Shown: positions 39,001-46,382, counted from the stretch's first letter. The stretch is DNA of 64,000 nucleotides from Linanthus parryae (GCA_023055425.1 JALGPY010000001.1:139525368-139589367); one strand, 5' to 3'. Program-made: numbers and translations. The notes: generated by a model from the sequence alone, not told the origin.

Positions 39001-39669
39001 AACGACAATGGAAAGCCCTTCTACAACAGTTTGATGAGTAAACTTTGTGAACAGTTCGGGTTCAAGCAATATAACTCTTCCATGTACAACGCACCCGCAA
39101 ATGGCTTGGCGGAGGCATTCAACAAAACGTTGGGAAACTTGTTGAAGAAGGTTGTTGCTAAATCCAAGAGAGATTGGCACGAAAGATTGGGAGAAGCTCT
39201 GTGGGCCTACCGGACAACTTATCGAACACCGACACAATCAACGCCATACGCGCTAGTGTACGGTGTGGAAGCTGTCTTGCCACTAGAACGACAAATTCCA
39301 TCTCTCAGGGTAGCCGTACAAGAAGACCTGACTGAGGATGAAAACGCACGTCTTCGACTCGAGGAGTTAGAAGCACTTGACGAAATGAGACTAGGGGCTC
39401 AACAAAGGATGGAATGTTACCAAGCTCGTATGACAAAGGCGTTCAATCGAAAGGTCCGAGCAAGGTCATTTCAGAAAGGCGATTTGGTTCTTGCAGTCAG
39501 ACGACCCATCATCTTGACTCACCGGCGAGGGGATAAATTTACTTCAAAATGGGACGGGCCCTACGTTGTGGAAGACGTATACTCAAGTGGTGCATACATG
39601 TTGACCGACAAGGATGGGATGGAACTTGGCCCTATTAATGGGAAGTTCCTGAAACGCTACTATCCATAG
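33073..39669 (+). CDS. Tat-type gag-pol polyprotein, intact (2198 aa)
   Basis: One uninterrupted frame. I prefer the ATG at 33073 because the only earlier in-frame one (32953) lies in the LTR, upstream of the primer-binding site. Domains by nucleotide position: capsid-like retrotransposon gag (about 33840-34325); a variant knuckle CKYHRLVGHPTSKC (near 34680); aspartic protease with VDGGSAVNILPL (near 35057; DGG in place of the usual DTG/DSG); reverse transcriptase (about 36600-37210, FRDLNNACPKDDFPLP, catalytic YVDD at 37057-37068); gypsy RNase H (37480-37780); a second, archaeal-type RNase H starting MYFDGASHRDGAGAG (37936-38310); integrase with an HHCC zinc domain (HSGICGAH, then CQACQ) and DDE core (LDVVG, NDNGKPF, NGLAEAFNK). 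It ends NGKFLKRYYP just before the first TCP-like cassette. Confidence 0.95.
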   Translation: MTSREEIPKIPIKTGGSKSTGLDKSSTSPGEQVTDRVTRSKARSTVAESSRLGLESKTTEGLLKVPLEGRNVHDPSMREEGSLPGTGHGRTHPNAEVSHEEISESTSAFRNPQKAPMVHDEAIAFETGAMPAMTTSIVSLEEQVIGLTRTVEELSTAMRNRDTQFAAILSKLENPREANRTTDPHERRARPKEVVEISSTDNDTRKNGQASSEGSIPVDQLKEYILEAVKSSYEEGSKSSATYNKPYTKRIEDLRMPNGYQPPKFQLFEGVGNPKQHIAHFVETCNNAGTDGDLLVKQFVRSLKGNAFDWYCDIETRSIGSWEQLEQEFLNRFYSTRRTVSMMELTSSRQWKDEPVVEYINRWRNLSLNCKDWLCESSAIEMCIQGMHWGLRYILQGIKPKTFEELATRAHDMELSIAANGSHGPPLHDSRRDGNRTDARKVFKFGPKAGVKESMAVAAAPMQSTTRPRPNELGRGNTVQMAQRPRPSLKELQEKSYPFPDSAIPGIFDQLMKLSDFELPVAKRPEEATMVGDSNYCKYHRLVGHPTSKCFVLKEKIMQLAKEGKICFEEEHETVSTNMISVDVDPLSMTYEVSCNVTEGVEIAESGNAPCLSVEEARPKLNPQDCDIYFSDEDLLLGSTPHNRPLFITGYILEQRVSRMLVDGGSAVNILPLATVKELAISVDELRPSYLLIQGFNREGQRAIGTIRLSLVIGEADSGALFHVIDAKTSYKVLLGRPWIHENGIVPSTLHQCLKYCKDGMVKVIKADGKPFTEAESYFADAKLYLEKEDEEHPAFSTCFEPQSLKNHLVSHRNDQMAEKNEKVQNEEASQATMQAPETKDGNSYFEGLNLPIARLGHIGKPPLKGFVLPVQNLNFGDIDLPSKRTSEGFDPNAYRLFAKAGHDPRRPSILGELPSVTDKGELHGLTATQKMLKDKGYTIPKSRAGLGFTPPEPIRIVIKRTEVHCITCEEEVSSARTKSSVFDRLEKKARTSVFQRLGRPVFKMNRVSINAVVKRRKPHASSGNIDSKFQSHMGRQDTIVVSFNGSFKVRRETMTLKRIYLDEKDSTKEESIASSFHITVSESRDQAEEDAEEAPPQLEEGVRSTVDELKEINLGTTEDPRPTYISMHLSLEEQEEYITLLQEYKDVFAWTYKEMPGLDPKVAVHHLAIKHGARPLKQAQRRFRPELIPKIEVEVNKLIEAGFIREVKYPTWISSIVPVKKKNGQTRICVDFRDLNNACPKDDFPLPIAELMVDATTGHEALSFMDGSSGYNQIRMAPRDEELTAFRTPKGIYCYKVMPFGLKNAGATYQRAMQKIFDDMLHKNVECYVDDVVVKTKIRKDHLQDLKSVFDRLRRYQLKMNPLKCAFGVTSGKFLGFVVRNHGIEIDQAKIEAIVKMPEPRNIHELKSLQGRLAYLRRFISNLAGRCQPFNKLMKKGVPFEWDKACNNAFESIKSYLTKSPVLAAPIPGKPLILYIAAQERSVGALLAQENDESKENALYYLSRMMTPYELNYSPIEKMCLALVYAIQKLRHYFQAHTVRLISKANPVKHIMSKPVLSDRLARWSLMMQEFEIIYVPQKAVKGQALADFLADHPIPAEWELSEDLPDEDIFFVEVPEPWKMYFDGASHRDGAGAGVIFISPEGDMFPYAFLLTQNCSNNEAEYHALIIGLEIAIEMKQSRLEVFGDSMLIINQLLNIYEVKKPELIPLHKYASLLLTCLEEVILQHVPRKENKQADALANLASNLALPDPETKIPIYRRVIAPQAAADLEVNVISVPEIENEDWRHPLIEYLRDGKLPDDPRKRTDIKRRAPRFIFYKEILYRRSFEGLFLRCLEDSEAKLALEEAHSGICGAHQSGPKLHFRIKRMGYYWPTMIKDCMDYVKRCQACQFHANFIHQPPEPLHPTVASWPFDAWGLDVVGPLPKSSGGHLYILAATDYFSKWAEAAPLREVKKETVVHFIRTSIIFRYGVPRYIINDNGKPFYNSLMSKLCEQFGFKQYNSSMYNAPANGLAEAFNKTLGNLLKKVVAKSKRDWHERLGEALWAYRTTYRTPTQSTPYALVYGVEAVLPLERQIPSLRVAVQEDLTEDENARLRLEELEALDEMRLGAQQRMECYQARMTKAFNRKVRARSFQKGDLVLAVRRPIILTHRRGDKFTSKWDGPYVVEDVYSSGAYMLTDKDGMELGPINGKFLKRYYP

Positions 39670-39676
39670 AGCCACA

Positions 39677-39992
39677 CAATGCTCCTTGAAGCACGAGCCT
39701 AAACTGCACATCGCTCCTCGACGTACGAGCTTAAACTACACGTCATTCCTGTAAATAAAAAAAAAAAACAAACAAAAAAAAGGAAAAGAAAAGAAAAAAT
39801 AGTTGGTGATGGCCCACTGCATTTATGCTCCAACAAGCAACCTCCTCCTCTCCCGGGATATGTCGTGGTAGCCGAATCTCGTTCCTCCTTATAAGACACT
39901 GAACCAACAAGTCGAAGATTCAGACCATCTACAAGTTCGTCACTCGTGATAAAGATATATTGAGTTTCCCTTGTGAGTAGAGAGAGGGCACC
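39677..39992 (+). promoter_or_regulatory. Promoter-like leader of TCP-like cassette 1
   Basis: It starts just after the pol stop with paired short repeats (GCACGAGCCTAAACTGCAC, then a GTACGAGCTTAAACTACAC variant). It then has GGCCCACTGCATTTAT at 39811-39826 and a TATA-like CTTATAAGA at 39888, 104 bp before the ORF. GGCCCAC resembles the site II/class I TCP-binding core. An A-rich run lies at 39758-39800. Confidence 0.6.
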
Positions 39993-40331
39993 ATGACGGG
40001 TTCACCAGCAAGGACGCCACCCCCCTCACCATTCATATGGTCATTCGGAAGTGCATCGTCATCTCCGCTCCCGACAACGGATCGGTACCAGGGAAGTAGA
40101 TACGAAAGACCAATAAGAGATCGTCTGGTCCTTGTCAACAGACAGGGTGCGGACATCATCTTGCCGGCAAGCATCGCCGGAAGGATCCATTATATCGGTC
40201 TCAGACGAGGCCATGAATCTGATGGTCAAACATTTGAGTGGCTTTTGAGGCTGGCAGAAAATGTTTTGGATTTACATAACACTCCAACATCGACCCGGTC
40301 ACAAGCTAGGTCTCGAAGTCCATCTCCGTGA
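39993..40331 (+). CDS. TCP-like domain protein, copy 1 (112 aa), carried by the Tat element
   Basis: The N-terminus is Pro/Ser-rich (TPPPSP motif). Residues from about 45 to 95 align without gaps to class I TCP domains: [19 protein letters not shown] covers the basic region, then IAGRIHYIGLRRGHESDGQ and TFEWLLRLAENVLDL cover the helix-loop-helix. TCP proteins are plant transcription factors that dimerise through this helix-loop-helix and touch DNA through the basic segment. Here the basic GRRIRMP-like core reads ADIILP, so DNA contact is doubtful while dimerisation looks possible. It ends SRSPSP, as does copy 3. No TCP gene outside the element is implied. The call rests on my recollection of the TCP consensus. 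Confidence 0.82.
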   Translation: MTGSPARTPPPSPFIWSFGSASSSPLPTTDRYQGSRYERPIRDRLVLVNRQGADIILPASIAGRIHYIGLRRGHESDGQTFEWLLRLAENVLDLHNTPTSTRSQARSRSPSP

Positions 40332-40344
40332 CAAGAAGCCCCAA

Positions 40345-40648
40345 GAAAGCTCCTCGATGCACGAGCCTAAAATGCACATTACTCCTCGACGTACGAGTTT
40401 AAACTGCATGTTACTCCTGGCCCACATGAGTCAAAACTGTGACCAAAGGCGACAAAGTAATAGAATGGGATGGTCCACTGCATTTATAATCATCACGCGG
40501 TCGCTTCCTTTTCGATTCATGTCCTTGGAAAGTATCTCATCTCCTACATAAGGCCTTCAACTTGTTAACCGAAGATCCAAACTATCTTCAAGTTCCCTAC
40601 TTCAGGAAAAGATCGATTAAACTCTCTTGTGACGCAAAATAGGACACC
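40345..40648 (+). promoter_or_regulatory. Promoter-like leader of TCP-like cassette 2
   Basis: It repeats the layout of cassette 1: GCACGAGCCTAAAATGCAC / GTACGAGTTTAAACTGCAT repeats, TGGTCCACTGCATTTAT at 40471, and a TATA-like TACATAAGG near 40545, 103 bp before the ORF. Similarity to cassettes 1 and 3 is clear but substantially diverged. Confidence 0.6.
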
Positions 40649-40990
40649 ATGTCCGATTCACCCACAAGAACTGCGCCTCCTTCTCCATCATCATGGAAAT
40701 TGGGGACAACATTTCCACCTCCCGCTCCACCAACAAATCGAGACCGAATAAGAGAGCGTGAAAGACCAAGTACACGAGATCGCCAGATTGTGATCGGCCC
40801 GGGGGAAGCAGGAATTGTACTCTCTGCAAGCATCGCTAGAAGGATCCATTCCATCACTCATAGGCGAGCCCATCACTCTGACAATGAAACTATTGAGTGG
40901 CTTGTGTGCCTGGCCGAACATGTCTTGGATCTGGTCCTCCCCTCGGGATCGGCTCAACCACTAGTAAGGCCTCGAAATCTGTCTCCATGA
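40649..40990 (+). CDS. TCP-like domain protein, copy 2 (113 aa), carried by the Tat element
   Basis: Same plan as copy 1: start SDSPTRTAPPSPSSW, an Arg/Glu-rich linker, then a TCP-like block with STRDRQIVIG (basic part, mostly eroded), IVLSASIARRIHSITHRR and HHSDNETIEWLVCLAEHVLDL, split here at the loop. SDNETIEWL matches class I TCP helix 2 (SDGETIEWL) especially well. It ends RPRNLSP. The ORF is open despite heavy divergence from copies 1 and 3, which suggests constraint on the protein; a codon-substitution test would be needed. Confidence 0.82.
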   Translation: MSDSPTRTAPPSPSSWKLGTTFPPPAPPTNRDRIRERERPSTRDRQIVIGPGEAGIVLSASIARRIHSITHRRAHHSDNETIEWLVCLAEHVLDLVLPSGSAQPLVRPRNLSP

Positions 40991-41004
40991 AAACAAGCAC
41001 CAAG

Positions 41005-41317
41005 AAAGCTCCTCAATGCACGAGCCTAAACTGCACATTGCTCCTCGACGTATGAGCTTAAACTGCATGTTACTCCTGGCCCACACGAGTTAAAACTGTG
41101 ACCAAAAAGTCAAAAGCCTTAAAGCAAGGAGGGCCCGATGCATTTATGATCCAGCACGCTTCCGCTTCGTTTCCGGATCTGGTACCCACAAAAGTTGATC
41201 CTCCTCTCTATATATACAAGGCCTTCATCATATGCTGAAATCTCAAAGCACTTCCTTCGAGCTACTTGTCAAAAACGAGATAGCTTGAATCCCTTTGTCA
41301 ACACCAAATAAAACTCC
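41005..41317 (+). promoter_or_regulatory. Promoter-like leader of TCP-like cassette 3
   Basis: It has the same repeats as the other cassettes, then GGGCCCGATGCATTTATG at 41131 and the strongest TATA box of the three, CTATATATAC at 41208-41217, followed by AAGGCCTTCATC. The ORF starts about 110 bp later. GGGCCC is again a TCP/site II-like core. Confidence 0.65.
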
Positions 41318-41821
41318 ATGTCTGAGTCACCAACCAAAACTCCGCCTCCCTCACCATCTTCGTGGGCACTGGGGACATCGTCGTCATCCTCGTCGTCGTC
41401 ATCATCATCACGACCAGTGGCCGCAAGCACTCGTGCAACCTTGGTAGGTACACCAGTTGGGTCTCTCCAAGAATACCTGTCGCAACCGCCGCCTAGAAGC
41501 TCACTCCTCCCGGCGTTTCCATGGCCACACGCATTGCCGTCATCACCGGCTCCACGAGCGGATGTGACCTCAACCTCAAGAAGGATACCCGAAAGACGAA
41601 TAGGAAGAGAACGCCAAGTCCTGATTGGTAGGCAAGATGCAGACATCATTCTGCCCGCAAGCCTCGCTGCTAGAGTCCACTACATCACTCGTAGGTTGGG
41701 CCACCGATCTGACAGTCATACTATCGAATGGTTGCTGCATCAGGCCGAACGTATCACAGACTTGCCCAATTCTCCAGCATCAGTCTTGCCACCAGCTAGG
41801 CCTCGAAGCCCATCCCCGTGA
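41318..41821 (+). CDS. TCP-like domain protein, copy 3 (167 aa), carried by the Tat element
   Basis: The best-preserved copy. It starts [15 protein letters not shown] like copies 1 and 2, then has a serine run encoded by TCA/TCG repeats and an extra ~50-residue linker. The TCP-like block reads [30 protein letters not shown] and [18 protein letters not shown]. Class I TCP proteins read AAR, TRELGHKSDGETI and WLLQQAE at these places. I count 22 identities over 50 gap-free positions against a remembered class I sequence. The arginine-rich GRRIR segment is replaced by DADII. It ends RPRSPSP. It could act as a dominant partner of host TCPs; that is inference. Confidence 0.87.
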   Translation: MSESPTKTPPPSPSSWALGTSSSSSSSSSSSRPVAASTRATLVGTPVGSLQEYLSQPPPRSSLLPAFPWPHALPSSPAPRADVTSTSRRIPERRIGRERQVLIGRQDADIILPASLAARVHYITRRLGHRSDSHTIEWLLHQAERITDLPNSPASVLPPARPRSPSP

Positions 41822-41844
41822 TGGCAAAGGCCAAGAAGTCCAAG

Positions 41845-41885
41845 AATGCTCCTTGATGCACGAGTCTAAACTGCACATCACCCAA
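41845..41885 (+). repeat. Truncated start of a fourth TCP-cassette repeat
   Basis: GCTCCTTGATGCACGAGTCT and the following TAAACTGCACATC repeat the opening of each cassette, then the sequence changes to the next module. Confidence 0.65.
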
Positions 41886-41905
41886 AACAAAAACAAAAAA
41901 TAAAC

Positions 41906-42150
41906 TACGTCTGACTTGATCCCGTCTCTTGGGTACGTAGGCAGCTTGGAATATCTTTCCGAGTTCAGTTATACCAACAAAAAAAATGTGTTTTCCTCTT
42001 TCCTCCTAAAAATTGGCGTTGAAGTCCAACCCCGAGTGCATTGCATTGTTGCCCAAACGCTTCAAAAATGGCGTTGCCACCTCAACCCCAACGGTCGGCC
42101 GCCCCTCCAACGGCTAGAAATGGCCAAAAGTCACTTTTACCCTTTGTCAT
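41906..42150 (+). repeat. Module repeat A, copy 1
   Basis: Begins AACTACGTCTGACTTGATCC, then GGGTACGTAGGCAGCTTGG, and carries a later block around AAAATTGGCGTTGAAGTCCA. The same order recurs at 42561-42830. It precedes the small membrane-protein cassette. Confidence 0.75.
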
Positions 42151-42206
42151 ATCCGTGTAACGGCTAGTAGGGAGGTCAGGAACGTAAATTCAATGCTCTT
42201 GGAGTT

Positions 42207-42220
42207 TCTATAAATAGAAG
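42207..42220 (+). promoter_or_regulatory. TATA box of the 65-aa ORF cassette
   Basis: TCTATAAATAGAAG lies about 50 bp before the ATG at 42262. It resembles the LTR TATA box (CTATAAATAG). Confidence 0.6.
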
Positions 42221-42261
42221 CTCCATAACATTCTACCTTCATTCCTCAAACATATTCAGAA

Positions 42262-42459
42262 ATGTCTTCGGAAATTGTCATTGTACTGATCATATACGTG
42301 TACGTGATGGTCCTCTTTGCGCGCCTCGGCCTTTCCTTCATCAATCAGCCTTTGCTCCCTTTCCTTTTGGTTTGGTTGTTCGGGTTCATCCTTATGTTGC
42401 TATTATACCGTTGGGAAAAGCAGGAAACAGCGATGTATAGTAGGATGAAGTACCACTGA
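42262..42459 (+). CDS. Small hydrophobic two-helix protein (65 aa), carried by the Tat element
   Basis: The start IVIVLIIYVYVMVLFA gives one membrane helix and LLPFLLVWLFGFILMLLLY a second, followed by a short charged tail (RWEKQETAMYSRMKYH). A TATA box and a leader of about 50 bp precede it. I do not recognise the family. Its place beside the TCP-like cassettes and its own promoter suggest another captured gene, but a chance frame cannot be excluded at this length. Confidence 0.5.
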   Translation: MSSEIVIVLIIYVYVMVLFARLGLSFINQPLLPFLLVWLFGFILMLLLYRWEKQETAMYSRMKYH

Positions 42460-42560
42460 GGTAACTGTTCCTATATCTTCTCCGCCAAAAAAAAAACAAA
42501 AAACAAAAAACAAAAAAAAAACAAAAAAAAAAAAAACAAAAAAAAAAGAAAAAAAAATGA

Positions 42561-42830
42561 ACTACGTTTGACTTGATCCCATCTCGTGGGTACGTAGGCA
42601 GCTTGGAATATCCTTTCAAGTTCAGTCATAACAACAAAAACAAATGTGTTTTTTCACTTTGGACCGAGCCTATTAAAAAAATGGGTTCGGACACTTTCAA
42701 GAAATTAGACTGTTTAGTCCACAACTCGTTGATCGAATTGCCCTCTAAAATTGGCGATGACGTCCAAGTCCGAGTTCATGTCCCGGATGCCCTGATGCTT
42801 CAAAGATGGTGACTCGCTCTATGTCTGCAA
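42561..42830 (+). repeat. Module repeat A, copy 2
   Basis: Diverged second copy of 41906-42150, with GGGTACGTAGGCAGCTTGG and AAAATTGGCGATGACGTCCA in the same order. The A-rich run at 42486-42560 lies just before it. Confidence 0.75.
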
Positions 42831-43979
42831 AGATGTTGTAATGACTGCAGCCCTTCAATGGACGATATCATTTAAATTGCTCGCCAAGGTCAATCTTCTC
42901 GCTCCAGTTCTCAGCATTGATGGTCTTGAAACCACTTAAAAAGGTTTGCCCTGCATTGCCACTCGAGCATGGTGTTGCTGCCTAACATCCTCAAAGATGC
43001 CCCCAAAGGCCGAGACGTGGCTGTTCCAACGCCTCAAATTGGTGCTGCCGCTCCGTTTCCTCATTATTGTAGCCAAGACGTATCTCCGAAGTTGTCATTC
43101 TCGCTAGCCTCATCAAATTAAATCGTGTCTCGCGTCCTCAGTTTTGATGTGTGACGCTTCACTGGTTAATGTTATGCGAAAATGACTTCATGAATCTGGT
43201 GGCAGTGCTTCATCATCAATTGAGGTTTAGCTTGCCTACTTCGACTTCACAGGCTGCCAAGTCACTGAAATTCAGTAAGGTTGTCGCTACACTTGAAGTT
43301 GTGCTTTCTATCTTGTCCATCAATCAAAATCAGGCCTTCACTATTCACAGGTAAATCCTGAGATTTATCTCTTTCCTTCAAAGCTTAAAAAGTAGAAGAA
43401 AATAAAAATAAATAGATAAAAGATAACTAAGTATATATATGCACACACATATTAGTGATCATTTTAGAGCCGTAGCATGTGTGCACTACCTTTACTACTA
43501 CATCATAAAAATTAAATTGTAGCAAGTTACAAACAGCTTGCCATGAAAAAAAAAATGTTTTTGAGTGTTCAAAATATGCTCTTGGAGATGATAAACAAGA
43601 CTGTACATTTGTTTGCTTTCCAAATAATATTCATTATCAGATTAAAAAAAAAATGAGAAAAAACATGTTTTTGTTTACTAAAATAATACTACTAATAAAA
43701 ATATTTAGAAATTAAAACTAAAAAAAACTAAAAAAATGAAGGAAGAAGCATTGGTCCAATATGAAACCCATTGCCCATGTGAGGCTGAGAGCACACAGAC
43801 ACGGACACTCACGGGGTATTCACATTTTCATTCTCATTCACTGCTCTCTCTGCCACATTGTCACCCTCTTCTTACTCTTTTGATATCATTTCATCTTCCA
43901 CGCCACACAACCACTCCATTTTGGGAGTTTCGTCTTCTTCCTTCTCAATTATTTCTTCCCCTGCTTCTTACCTATATCG
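42831..43979 (+). other. Noncoding interior of the Tat element
   Basis: AT-rich from about 43380 to 43735, then a CT-rich leader-like stretch (43800-43979). No protein-coding signal is supported. Confidence 0.5.
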
Positions 43980-44510
43980 ATGGCTACCACCGTCAAATTC
44001 AAGGAGTTTCACAGTAAGGGTTCTTGTCCAAGGAAGTCCATTGTGCTAAATGTACTAGCTTCGCCGTCAATACCTTGCTCTGACATCCAAGACGACGACA
44101 GCAACTCAACCTCTGGAGTTCATCATTCATCGGCTCGATCTTGCATGGACTCGCCACCTTACTGCCATGTTACTCCATCTTGGGCATCTCTGCAAATAAA
44201 CAAGCTGCAATCACCAATGCCTCTTGCTACTGGAACTGAGTTGCAAGCAGTTCAGGTTGTGCCAAGCAAACGCCTAGCGGCTACACGAGCAGGTCAGGAA
44301 CTCAGGTCAGGTCAGGTCTGGTCAGGAAGTCAGCGTCTCGAGTTCGTCACTCAGCAGGTTCGATCTCGCCTGGACTCGGCCGCGCTCACTACCTTGCTAC
44401 TCCGCCTTAGTCTTCTCTGCAAATCACCAAGGCTACTCGCCTGGAGTTCAGGTTGCGCCAAACAATCTCCTAGCCGCTGCACGAACATGTCAGGGAACTC
44501 AGGCACATGA
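43980..44510 (+). CDS. Open frame of unknown origin (176 aa) in the Tat element, doubtful
   Basis: The frame begins ATGGCTACCACC after a CT-rich leader, so its start resembles a plant gene. From about 44100 it runs through an internal, diverged tandem duplication (44100-44310 and 44330-44505; shared words include GTTCAGGTTGTGCCAA / GTTCAGGTTGCGCCAA). It has no recognised domain. A possible splice donor (TTCACA/GTAAGG at about 44013) suggests only the first residues may be an old exon. Probably not a working gene. Confidence 0.3.
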   Translation: MATTVKFKEFHSKGSCPRKSIVLNVLASPSIPCSDIQDDDSNSTSGVHHSSARSCMDSPPYCHVTPSWASLQINKLQSPMPLATGTELQAVQVVPSKRLAATRAGQELRSGQVWSGSQRLEFVTQQVRSRLDSAALTTLLLRLSLLCKSPRLLAWSSGCAKQSPSRCTNMSGNSGT

Positions 44511-45397
44511 AATGGACTCCCTGCCACCGATGACATTCGTATAACAGCTCAGAAAGTCTAAACAGACGAGGCTAGACATCACCTAGCTAGCCGTTGCCGT
44601 TGCTGCAAAAATTGGTGCACTCCAGTTGCAGAAGAAGGCGACAAACGCCGACAAGGAGCTTCAACTCGAGCACTCTCCAACTAGCTCCAAGATCCAGGTC
44701 TTGAAGCCGCTTGGATTCACCTTATCCAGCAGGTTATCTCCCCACAAAATGCCCAGGTTCGCCGTCAAACGCCAATTCCAACTCCAAACGCGACAGAGGC
44801 ACGTTGGTGCGAAAATTCGGTCAGCCCATCGGACAGCCGCAACCACAGCATGCTGCATCACTACTGCGCTTAGCCTGCAAATGGAGCGACAAAAGACAAA
44901 ACAAAACAAAAAAAGAAATGAAGAAATGAAACATTCATCACAAGGCAGGACAGGTAAAAGCTCATACAAAGCTTTACTAACTCAAGTCTATTGGTGAAAT
45001 AAACAACTGCTCGAGGGTCTAACTACCAAGACAAGTTCAAGCAAAAGTTCAAGTCACTGCTAAAATCTTGAGCCAAGTTACTGTGAAGACTTGCTTAAAG
45101 TTGTGAGTAAGTGGATCAGTTGGTGTTGTGAATTGGTGGATGATATGGATTCTCTTTTATAGACCAAAAAAGTTGAGAAGAGATGAGGCTGGGGATAAGC
45201 CTTACCACAGCCAAGCAATCTTTATTGCCCAGAAAATTCGGTGTATTATTGGAAGAGATGGACATATTGCAGACATCAGAAGTTCACAAGGAGAACAGTG
45301 ATTGCTTAAGTTGTGTACAAAAACAAAAGTATACAAACAAATCAAGTTTTCGAGACGTGCTCGCTCAGCCAGCAGCAGCTATTTGCGAACAAGTCTC
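44511..45397 (+). other. Noncoding 3' region of the Tat element
   Basis: No coding signal that I trust. It leads to the polypurine tract. Confidence 0.5.
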
Positions 45398-45404
45398 GAG
45401 GGGA
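45398..45404 (+). promoter_or_regulatory. Polypurine tract
   Basis: A GAGGGGA run immediately upstream of the 3' LTR is the expected position for plus-strand priming. It is short. Confidence 0.55.
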
Positions 45405-45408
45405 CATT

Positions 45409-46377
45409 TGTAGACACCGAAAATTCGTCAAATCAAAATGATTATGGACTTAACAATGTCCTAATTAAATGATCAAATGAAGAAACACGACAAGAAAAAT
45501 TCAGTATCAGACACTGCTGACTGGCGAATCGCATGACGCCACGTGCCAAATTGCAGCTCAAGATTGACCAGCTCGGTCGCAAACATCAACTCCGATTGAA
45601 ATGGAGGTTACGTTGGAAGAACGTCTTAAATGTACGATTATCGCAAATGTAATTGTATATTATTGTTAGGAAAACAACCAAAATAGACTTTCCTATAAGT
45701 ACATCAAGCTCCCCTAGACTTTACAAAAAATGTATAGGGTACCCCAAATTATTACAAAATTGTACAACGACCCCTCTATCTCCCTATAAATAGAGGAGGA
45801 AGTTCATAAGAAAAATCACATCTTCCAATACCTTTCTATACCCAAAACACTTTCTCTACATCTTTCCTTACAACTTTCCTACAACTCCTCTCAAACTCAA
45901 AGCTTAGAAAAGAGAAGTTAGCATAGTTCTGACAGGAGAAGCCCCCAAAGGAGCCAAGATCCTAGAAGGCGGAAAGACTTTGGAGGAATAAAATCCCAAA
46001 AGACGGCGAAGCCCTGACGAATAAGCCACAACGATAGTCGAATCTTCGAAGACGGAGCAATCCTGAAGATCAAACCATCCACCCCAAGAAAATCAAATCT
46101 TCAAAGAACATCGAAGTACGGTGAACCCGCGAAGAACAAGTCAAAGTCAAGCAAAAGACCATAAGCCCTCGTGCCGGTCAAATCCCATCAAGGACGTGGA
46201 AGATCTAACCGTCCAAAATCATCCCATCAAGTTCAAATTCCCGAGAAGAATCAGAGGAGTAGTGTTTCTACTAAAGAAATATGTTTCAGAGATTTGTATC
46301 CTGCTTATAAATAATAAAATGACATTTGTCGCCAAATTTCTGTGTTTACCCGCTTAAGCGCAAAATTTGTGCGTACA
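45409..46377 (+). repeat. 3' LTR
   Basis: Same 969 bp as the 5' LTR with a constant offset of 13,373, including the TATA box (45784-45793). No base difference was noticed on reading both. Confidence 0.96.
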
Positions 46378-46382
46378 GCTGG

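Larger units (their letters stand above)
32036..46377 (+). mobile_element. Full-length Ty3/gypsy LTR retrotransposon, Tat type, with extra TCP-like cassettes
   Basis: A 14,342-bp element with two 969-bp LTRs, each starting TGTAGACACC and ending GTGCGTACA. It is flanked by the 5-bp target duplication GCTGG (32031-32035 and 46378-46382). The two LTRs are equal in length and I see no difference between them, so insertion is very recent. The order is LTR, primer-binding site, gag-pol (one frame), three TCP-like ORF cassettes, a small membrane-protein cassette, a long noncoding tract, polypurine tract, LTR. Two RNase H domains and a long region between pol and the 3' LTR are features of the plant Tat lineage (Tat, Retand, Ogre). 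Gag-pol is uninterrupted, so the copy may be autonomous. Confidence 0.96.
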
